Below, one piece after another: positions 1-5,165 of a stretch of 6,007 bases of DNA (the first letter of the stretch is position 1; each line of letters opens with the position of its first letter). The position numbers were made by a program, and so were the translations under genes. Under the pieces are notes generated by a model, which saw nothing but the letters and a program-made list of their open reading frames with translations, was not told the origin of the DNA and did not search any database. Origin of the DNA: an uncultured Geobacteraceae bacterium (GTDB lineage Bacteria > Desulfobacterota > Desulfuromonadia > Geobacterales > Pseudopelobacteraceae); the NCBI GenBank assembly GCA_903879825.1, contig CAIRND010000580.1:1-6007 (forward strand). The letters are read 5' to 3'.

Positions 1-30
1 ATTTGAAAATGATAACAAATTTATATGCAT
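1..30 (-). CDS. Possible start of a further gene, cut by the window edge
   Basis: On the minus strand an ATG at 30-28 opens a frame that stays open to the window edge and reads MHINLLSFSN. A purine-rich GAAGGGAAG (45-37) precedes it, and its AAGGGA core sits 8 bases before the ATG, a strong Shine-Dalgarno arrangement. The frame begins 55 bases after the stop of the TatD/radical SAM gene on the same strand, so it could be the next gene of that operon. Only ten codons are visible, so no function can be assigned. A GTG one frame over (35-33) is also open to the edge, which leaves the frame choice uncertain. Confidence 0.4.
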   Translation of the reverse strand, partial: MHINLLSFSN

Positions 31-85
31 AAAACACTTCCCTTCAAGTCCTACTTGTAGTTTTTGCCCCGCATCTGTCAGGCAT

Positions 86-1471
86 CTAACCAACCTCGGT
101 ATACTCCCGTACCCTGAATTCAGCTCCCAGCGTTTCTGCCAACTGACGGCAGGCCTCTATATCTACTCCTGGAATGGTAACGGCACTGGCTATTACCTGC
201 GGAATATGTGCCGAGGCTGTACGAATGAAGTCACAGATACTAGTGAACCCGGCTACGCCGAAAGGCGTGTTGCAGAGCGTGCAGTATGTTGCCGCATCGG
301 ATGCGTTGAGACTGACCGAAATGCAGTCCACCAGACCGGCAAGTTCCGTCAGGATATTTCGTCCATGCAGATAATTTGCCTGACCATCAGTGTTTATCCG
401 GATACGATACCCTCTGCGCTTAAGTTCACCGGCCACCTGTTTGACCAGGTCAAGACGAATAAGAGGTTCTCCGAAGCCGCAAAATACTACTTCGTCAATG
501 TCTGTCGGTTGACCGATTGCTGCCAGAATCTCTTCAAATGAAGGTTCACTATTCAGCATCAAATTATGCCCTTTAACCGTTAAATCGTCAAATTTCGGGC
601 AGAAAGTACAGTGGTTTGAGCAGCGGTTGGTGATGTTCAGGTACAAAGAGTTGCGGATACGGTAGGCTATCTTTGCAGATTGATCCCAGAGGTTTATACC
701 GAAAAGATCACTGGCGTTTTTGGTGGTAATGCGGGCGACATCCTCCACCGTAAGACCTTTGACTTCTGCAAGCTTTTCTGCGGCCAATTGTACATAGGCT
801 GGTTCGTTGCGTTTGCCGCGGTGCGGGACAGGAGTGAGATAGGGGCAGTCGGTCTCTACCAGCATGCGATCGATGCTGACAGCCTGTACAACATCCCGCA
901 AACTCTGATTGCCGGGGTAGGTGATCGTGCCGGGGATCGAGATATAGAAGCCAAGCGCGGCAGCCTCTGAGGCAAGAGTAACATCGCCGGAAAAACAGTG
1001 CAGCACACCCCTGCGAACGGTTTCTTCCCGCATAATTGTTATAACACGGTCATGGGCATCGCGATCATGGATGATAACCGGTTTGTGCAGTTCTGCAGCA
1101 ATCTGAAGAAAGCGGCGAAAAACAATTTCCTGCTGGTCACGTGGCGAGCGATCTCGGTAAAAATCGAGTCCTATTTCACCAATGGCGACAACTTTGCTAC
1201 TTGAAACAGCAAGGGCTTTAATTACATCGTAACAAGCAGCGGTAACCCGTCCGGCGTCATGGGGATGAATGCCGACAGCGGCGTACAGTTGCGGGTATTT
1301 CTCGGCTAGTTCGACGGATTCCCGACTTGATTCAATGTCGGTGCCGACGACCACTATGGCCATCACGCCGGCATCTTCAGCCCGTTTTAGCATGTCGTCA
1401 AAATCGCCGGCATAGTCACGATAGTAAATGTGGGCATGTGAATCTATCAACACTGGCTTTTGGTGCAGCAT
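86..1471 (-). CDS. TatD-type metal-dependent hydrolase fused to a radical SAM domain
   Basis: This 461-residue protein has two domains. Residues 1-260 form a TatD-family amidohydrolase barrel, a cytosolic metal-dependent phosphoesterase/DNase family. All expected metal ligands are visible: H12 and H14 (DSHAH), E99 (GEIGLDF), H135 (VIIHDR), H158 (LHCFSG) and D208 (ETDCPYL). Residues of about 268-461 form a compact radical SAM domain with the CxxxCxxC iron-sulfur motif at C284, C288 and C291, followed by GFGEPL (332-337), the usual SAM-contacting segment. A plain TatD protein is about 260 residues, so the remaining ~200 are a true extension without any internal stop. From memory, protein-family databases recognise a TatD-linked radical SAM family, found either adjacent to or fused with TatD; its substrate is unknown to me. 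The ATG at 1471 is supported by AAGGGG (1482-1477) five bases upstream, placed inside the last codons of the TPR gene, which implies translational coupling. It ends with TAG. The hydrolase assignment is secure; the radical SAM reaction is not known. Confidence 0.95.
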   Translation of the reverse strand: MLHQKPVLIDSHAHIYYRDYAGDFDDMLKRAEDAGVMAIVVVGTDIESSRESVELAEKYPQLYAAVGIHPHDAGRVTAACYDVIKALAVSSSKVVAIGEIGLDFYRDRSPRDQQEIVFRRFLQIAAELHKPVIIHDRDAHDRVITIMREETVRRGVLHCFSGDVTLASEAAALGFYISIPGTITYPGNQSLRDVVQAVSIDRMLVETDCPYLTPVPHRGKRNEPAYVQLAAEKLAEVKGLTVEDVARITTKNASDLFGINLWDQSAKIAYRIRNSLYLNITNRCSNHCTFCPKFDDLTVKGHNLMLNSEPSFEEILAAIGQPTDIDEVVFCGFGEPLIRLDLVKQVAGELKRRGYRIRINTDGQANYLHGRNILTELAGLVDCISVSLNASDAATYCTLCNTPFGVAGFTSICDFIRTASAHIPQVIASAVTIPGVDIEACRQLAETLGAEFRVREYTEVG

Positions 1472-1473
1472 TA

Positions 1474-2271
1474 TTACCCCTTTAATTCTTCTTTGAGACC
1501 TTCAATAACTGCCTTTACCTCGGCAATCATGTCTATTGCCTGAGCCGATTTTTCATAAGTGAGATAGTGTTCAAAATGAGCAATGGCATCAGCCGTACGG
1601 TCCTGATCCATGCAGATACCACCCAGTGTCAAATACGCCATGCTGTAGGTCGGGTCACAACGCACCGCTTCAAGGCAGGAATCTTCCGCTTCTTCCAATT
1701 CTTCAAGATCATAATACAGCTCACCCAGGTTGAAGTGGGCGGCAGGGTCCTTGGGATCAAGTTCTACACTTTTAGTGAAGGCGGCTATTGCACCATCAAC
1801 ATCTCCCTGTCCGTACAGTGAATCACCCAGGGCATTAAGTGCAAACACGTTTTCCGGCTCAAGCTCAAGCGCCTGTTTAAAAGCACTGATGGCATCTTCA
1901 CTCCTGTCCTGGCTGTTATGCACTAAGCCAATACTTACGAGAGCGTCCGCATCTTTGGGGTCTATCGCCAAAACTTTTTTATAACAGACCAGTGACTCTT
2001 TGTGATTGCCTGCCTCAAGTAGCATGTCCCCCAACGTTGTCAGTGCATCGGCATCCTCAGGAGCAAGTTTGAGGCCTTCACGGTAACGGGCAATGGCGTC
2101 ATCCAGGCGACCATCTTCTGCCAACGCATCCCCGAGATAGAACCAGCTGTCGGGCAGATTTTTATTGCCGTTCAAATACTCTTCAAATAGTACGATCGCT
2201 TGTTTTGCCTTTCCCATATCAAGAAGATCGAGTCCTTTTTGTACTGTCGCGTTCAATTCTGTATCATTCAT
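1474..2271 (-). CDS. TPR-repeat protein, cytosolic, about seven repeats
   Basis: This is a 265-residue protein made almost entirely of tetratricopeptide repeats, helical hairpins that usually bind other proteins. The repeats keep a strict 34-residue register, with boundaries near residues 7, 41, 75, 109, 143, 177 and 211. They show the W/L-G-Y/A-F-A-P pattern, for example LGDALAEDGRLDDAIARYRE. There is no signal peptide or membrane helix, so it should be cytosolic. The start is set at the ATG at 2271: AAAGGA (2284-2279) lies seven bases upstream. The frame can be extended 7 codons to a TTG at 2292, but that choice would put this ribosome binding site inside the gene. It lies 54 bases after the yaaR-like gene and 2 bases before the TatD/radical SAM gene, so the three are probably one operon. 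A TATACT at 2309-2304 resembles a -10 box but has no convincing -35. Specific partners cannot be inferred, since TPR proteins have no common reaction. Confidence 0.9.
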   Translation of the reverse strand: MNDTELNATVQKGLDLLDMGKAKQAIVLFEEYLNGNKNLPDSWFYLGDALAEDGRLDDAIARYREGLKLAPEDADALTTLGDMLLEAGNHKESLVCYKKVLAIDPKDADALVSIGLVHNSQDRSEDAISAFKQALELEPENVFALNALGDSLYGQGDVDGAIAAFTKSVELDPKDPAAHFNLGELYYDLEELEEAEDSCLEAVRCDPTYSMAYLTLGGICMDQDRTADAIAHFEHYLTYEKSAQAIDMIAEVKAVIEGLKEELKG

Positions 2272-2278
2272 TATGCAG

Positions 2279-2284
2279 TCCTTT
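2279..2284 (-). promoter_or_regulatory. Ribosome binding site that decides the TPR gene start
   Basis: The minus strand reads AAAGGA followed by seven bases and then ATG at 2271. This spacing is ideal and favours the ATG over the in-frame TTG at 2292, giving 265 rather than 272 residues. Confidence 0.75.
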
Positions 2285-2325
2285 TGTATCAATATTTACG
2301 TACAGTATAGATGCTGTTTATCTGC

Positions 2326-2772
2326 TCAGGTTACTAAATCAACTACCAATCCCTTGATGCCTATGACTTTTGCGGTAATGGCCATGGTATCCTTATTCTC
2401 TTTGACTATAAGATTATACAGGATATCAGCCTCCCGATTGATAACGGTAATAATCTCGTAGTAGCGAGGATTTTGGGGGGTTCCCCCGACCTTGTCAAGC
2501 CGGTATGCCTCCGTGTTCACCCGTTTTGCAAGCGTACTCAACAGGTCACGAAAATGTTTGAAGTTTGCAAGTATAGGATCTGAGGTCAGCCGGTTTCCCG
2601 CTTTTTCAATATCGCTCCGGAGAGTGTCAATATCATCCTGATATGAGGAAACGTCATCTTCTTTATGACTCAATTCCTCTGCAAAAAAAGAATTCATGAT
2701 TTTTTTCATCGGTGAAGAGCTCTTCGTATTTTTATCAAGTTCCCGTAAAGATGATGAGTCTTGGATGCGCAT
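2326..2772 (-). CDS. DUF327/YaaR-family protein
   Basis: This is a 148-residue soluble protein matching the small YaaR (DUF327) family in length and in its C-terminal half. The recognisable region runs from about residue 66 (ILANFKHFRDLL) through KRVNTEAYRLDKVGG and the conserved tail near 104-148, ending IKGLVVDLVT. The first ~35 residues are polar, Ser- and Lys-rich and probably disordered. Residues of about 38-62 are strongly charged and probably helical. No enzymatic motif or membrane segment is visible. B. subtilis yaaR lies between yaaQ and holB, but its molecular role is not established to my knowledge. The ATG at 2772 is supported by AGAGAGGA (2788-2781) eight bases upstream; Met22 and Met26 have no comparable site. 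It is the first gene of the minus-strand group, facing the histidine kinase gene. The family call rests on remembered motif similarity and not on a search. Confidence 0.82.
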   Translation of the reverse strand: MRIQDSSSLRELDKNTKSSSPMKKIMNSFFAEELSHKEDDVSSYQDDIDTLRSDIEKAGNRLTSDPILANFKHFRDLLSTLAKRVNTEAYRLDKVGGTPQNPRYYEIITVINREADILYNLIVKENKDTMAITAKVIGIKGLVVDLVT

Positions 2773-2808
2773 TGATTAGTTCCTCTCTGATGTATCAACC
2801 TGAACAAT

Positions 2809-2814
2809 ATCATA
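2809..2814 (-). promoter_or_regulatory. Candidate -10 box for the yaaR-TPR-tatD group
   Basis: The minus strand reads TATGAT, five of six matches to TATAAT, about 37 bases before the yaaR-like ATG. The -35 region is weak, so the promoter would need an activator or may not be real. Confidence 0.3.
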
Positions 2815-2831
2815 CCTGAAACGAATCAGCA

Positions 2832-2853
2832 ATTGATGCAAAAATGCAACAAT
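2832..2853. repeat. Imperfect palindrome, operator candidate
   Basis: The left arm ATTGATGCA and the right arm TGCAACAAT are inverted copies matching at eight of nine positions, separated by AAAA. A 22-base dyad with an AT-rich centre is the usual form of a site for a dimeric DNA-binding protein. It lies centrally between the divergent genes and overlaps the -35 position of the candidate minus-strand promoter. The protein that would bind it is unknown. Confidence 0.35.
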
Positions 2854-2904
2854 GAAGTTTAAAACAGATTATTTCCATGCTACTATCGGCACGTCTGATT
2901 GATG

Positions 2905-2910
2905 AAAGGA
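2905..2910 (+). promoter_or_regulatory. Ribosome binding site that decides the kinase gene start
   Basis: AAAGGA lies eleven bases before the ATG at 2922, a slightly long spacing. The in-frame ATG at 2877 has no purine-rich site upstream, so 2922 is preferred even though the frame can be extended. Confidence 0.55.
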
Positions 2911-2921
2911 ATTTCCACCGT

Positions 2922-5138
2922 ATGAATACCAGCGTTTCACCGGTAGAGCGAAAAAAAAGATTTCGTGAAGCGATTGTTATCGTTTTGGCTGTTATTTTAA
3001 TTATTTTTCTGACCAGGGCTGAAATCAGTCTCACTCAGTTAAGTGCAAATGCCAAAATGGGCAGTAATATAGCAATTTTTGCCGTAATTAATGTTGTAAT
3101 ATTGCTAGTTATTCTGTTGGTGTACCTTGTTAGTCGCAATGTTGCAAAACTTTTTATTGAGAGTCGCTCAAATCCTTTTGCCAAAAAACTCCGTACTAAA
3201 CTGGTACTTTCATTCGTAGCCCTGTCACTTGTCCCCACCTTGCTTCTCTTTTTTGCCGCTGCCGGCTTTATAAACAACACCGTCCATAACTGGTTTAACA
3301 ATCAGGTTGAAACGTCATTAAGTGAGTCACTTGAAGTTGCGCAGACGTACTACAAAAGCTCGGCATCCAATTCGTTGTATTACGGTAATCAAATCAGCAC
3401 CTTTATTAAAGACGAAAAACTGCTTAACGAAGCGAATCTTCCGCAGCTCAAACGCCTGATTCATCAAAAGCAGATTGAATATAATCTGGGGGTCGTTGAG
3501 GTGTATTCTGCTCAGCGGGAGGAATTGGTCCGGGCCTCAAATCCTGCGGTACCAAAAGGGGAATTTACCAACCCATCTTCGGAAGATATTAAACGTGGAC
3601 TTGCGGGTGAAGAGCTGACTCGGGTCAATCAGGCGGGAAAAGCTGATTTAATCCGGGGTATTGTGCCGATACGCTCAACCTGGAATAAATCGGATATCGT
3701 TGGCGTTGTCGTAGTAAACTATTACGTACCGTATTCACTTGTTAATAAAATGAAGGAAATCACCGCCTCTTACCACGAATTCCGCCAGCTCAAAATCATG
3801 AAAAATCCGATCCGAACCGGCTATATAATTACTCTGTTTTTGATAGCAATGGTGATTATATTCTTTGCGTACTGGATGGGGGTCTATCTGGCAAACAGCA
3901 TGACCAGGCCACTTCAGGAGCTGGTTGATGCGACTCGTGCCGTAGCTGACGGTAACCTTGATGTCAGGATAGAATCCTATTCAGTAGATGAAATAGGCAT
4001 GCTGGTCCAGTCGTTTAATCTTATGACGGATGATTTGCGTACCAAACAGAACGCACTGAATGTATCCACTGTCGAACTACTCCGCAGTAAACAGGAAATC
4101 GAACGCCGTCAGCAGTATATGGAAATTGTGCTGAGAAATATTGCGGCTGGCGTTATCTCAATCGATAGCGAGGGACTGATACGTACAATCAATACATCTG
4201 CAGAGCGTTTACTCAGTCTAAGCGCCGAGAAAGTTATCGGTAAAAACTACCGTGAGGTAATTATCGATAAACACCTGGAGCTTGCAACTGATTCGATCAA
4301 AGAACTTTTGCAGTCGAAGCATGGGACTATTAGTAAACAGATTTTTCTTGATCTGAATGGTTCTCGTATAACCTTGCAACTTCATTTGACGCTGTTGCGA
4401 GGCGGAAACGGAGAGATTCTGGGGATGGTAGCCGTACTTGATGACTTGACTCAGATGATGCGAGCACAGCGCATGGCCGCGTGGCGTGAAGTCGCGCGGA
4501 GAATAGCCCATGAAATTAAAAATCCGCTGACTCCGATTCAACTCTCTGCTCAACGTCTCAGGAAGCGTTATCTTTCCCGTTTTAGTGATGATGAGAAGGT
4601 TTTTGACGAATGTACGGAGATGATAATCAAATCGGTCGATGATCTGAAAACCTTGGTAAATGAATTTTCAAATTTTGCACGAATGCCCGCAATTCAGCCC
4701 GAACCAAACGACCTCAACGCTTTGATTCGTGAATCTCTGACGTTGTATCAGGAAGCACATCTTGGTGTTACTTTTGAAATTTCTCTTGATGCCGCCATGC
4801 CGATGTTAATGATTGATCGTGATCAAATCAAGCGTGTGCTGATCAATATTCTGGAAAATGCGGTTGCTGCACTGGCAGAGCATGGTGCTGTTTCTCTGAC
4901 AACACGCTTTGATGATGTACTGAAAATGGCGACCATCAGCATAGCTGATGATGGGCCGGGCATTTCGCCTGGAGACAAGCCGCGCTTATTTGAACCGTAT
5001 TTTTCAACCAAGAAAGGTGGCACCGGACTTGGGCTGGCCATTGTGAGCAGTATCGTAACAGACCACGGCGGTTTTGTGCGAATTCGGGACAATATGCCGC
5101 ACGGAGCGGTTTTTGTCGTGGAGTTGCCCGTCGGGTAA
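2922..5138 (+). CDS. ntrY: NtrY-type membrane sensor histidine kinase
   Basis: This is a 738-residue inner-membrane kinase that should autophosphorylate and pass the phosphate to the regulator encoded next door. Four hydrophobic segments are visible, near residues 17-30, 49-70, 95-117 and 302-324. Between the third and fourth lies an extracytoplasmic region of about 185 residues that looks Cache-like, including GIVPI (246-250) and GVVVVNYYVP (261-270). Next come a HAMP linker (about 321-375, with TRPLQEL), a PAS domain (about 396-505) and HisKA with phosphoacceptor H530 in IAHEIKNPLTP. The HATPase domain shows an N box with N646, DDGPGI (D677), FEPYFSTK and GGTGLGLAI (699-707). All catalytic boxes are intact. 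N-terminal helices followed by HAMP-PAS-HisKA match the NtrY group (COG5000-like). The start is placed at ATG 2922, preceded by AAAGGA; an upstream in-frame ATG at 2877 lacks a ribosome binding site. The ligand is unknown, and the symbol denotes the family rather than a proven role in nitrogen control. Confidence 0.92.
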   Translation: MNTSVSPVERKKRFREAIVIVLAVILIIFLTRAEISLTQLSANAKMGSNIAIFAVINVVILLVILLVYLVSRNVAKLFIESRSNPFAKKLRTKLVLSFVALSLVPTLLLFFAAAGFINNTVHNWFNNQVETSLSESLEVAQTYYKSSASNSLYYGNQISTFIKDEKLLNEANLPQLKRLIHQKQIEYNLGVVEVYSAQREELVRASNPAVPKGEFTNPSSEDIKRGLAGEELTRVNQAGKADLIRGIVPIRSTWNKSDIVGVVVVNYYVPYSLVNKMKEITASYHEFRQLKIMKNPIRTGYIITLFLIAMVIIFFAYWMGVYLANSMTRPLQELVDATRAVADGNLDVRIESYSVDEIGMLVQSFNLMTDDLRTKQNALNVSTVELLRSKQEIERRQQYMEIVLRNIAAGVISIDSEGLIRTINTSAERLLSLSAEKVIGKNYREVIIDKHLELATDSIKELLQSKHGTISKQIFLDLNGSRITLQLHLTLLRGGNGEILGMVAVLDDLTQMMRAQRMAAWREVARRIAHEIKNPLTPIQLSAQRLRKRYLSRFSDDEKVFDECTEMIIKSVDDLKTLVNEFSNFARMPAIQPEPNDLNALIRESLTLYQEAHLGVTFEISLDAAMPMLMIDRDQIKRVLINILENAVAALAEHGAVSLTTRFDDVLKMATISIADDGPGISPGDKPRLFEPYFSTKKGGTGLGLAIVSSIVTDHGGFVRIRDNMPHGAVFVVELPVG

Positions 5139-5154
5139 CAAATCTTAGTACTAC

Positions 5155-5160
5155 AGGGAG
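5155..5160 (+). promoter_or_regulatory. Ribosome binding site of the response regulator gene
   Basis: AGGGAG lies five bases before the ATG at 5166, within the 27-base gap after the kinase stop. It is the strongest such site on the plus strand and fixes the regulator start. Confidence 0.75.
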
Positions 5161-5165
5161 CAGTT

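Larger units (their letters stand above)
2773..2921. promoter_or_regulatory. Divergent intergenic region between yaaR-like gene and ntrY-like kinase gene
   Basis: This 149-base AT-rich spacer must carry the promoters for both gene groups. For the minus direction, TATGAT (2814-2809) is a good sigma70-type -10 box that would give a leader of about 30 bases, but the hexamer 17 bases upstream (ATCAAT) is a poor -35. No convincing -10/-35 pair was found for the plus direction. No sigma54 site (GG then GC ten bases apart, in a TGGCAC-N5-TTGC-like context) is apparent on either strand. An imperfect palindrome at 2832-2853 overlaps the -35 position of the minus-strand candidate. Confidence 0.55.

Noticed and set aside
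45..66. Possible plus-strand terminator: CAAGT, CCT, ACTTG, then TAGTTTTT
   Set aside because: The stem is only five pairs and AT-rich, and it faces the wrong way for the minus-strand operon. No plus-strand transcript is expected there.
206..541. Plus-strand open frame of 111 codons, with others at 174-374, 680-970 and 998-1204
   Set aside because: All lie antisense to the TatD/radical SAM gene, whose catalytic motifs on the other strand are complete. None has a recognisable motif.
86..1471. Two separate genes (TatD and radical SAM) instead of one fusion
   Set aside because: The frame is continuous across the junction near residue 262, with no stop, no frameshift and no internal start with a ribosome binding site noticed.
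2292..2292. TTG start giving a 272-residue TPR protein
   Set aside because: The ATG at 2271 has a well-spaced AAAGGA, while the TTG would have to outcompete it and has no comparable site upstream.
2304..2309. TATACT -10-like box before the TPR gene, possible internal promoter
   Set aside because: No -35 element lies at a suitable distance, and the 54-base gap is compatible with simple operon read-through.
2714..2725. Perfect 12-base palindrome GAAGAGCTCTTC
   Set aside because: It lies inside yaaR coding sequence at Ser/Lys codons with no second copy noticed. It is short enough to arise by chance.
2877..2879. Earlier ATG giving a 753-residue kinase
   Set aside because: There is no Shine-Dalgarno upstream, and the extra 15 residues do not look like the usual start of this family. 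The ATG at 2922 has AAAGGA upstream.
4218..4553. Minus-strand open frame of 111 codons, with others at 4823-5179, 5151-5414 and 5384-5614
   Set aside because: These are antisense shadows of the kinase and regulator genes, which carry intact conserved motifs there.
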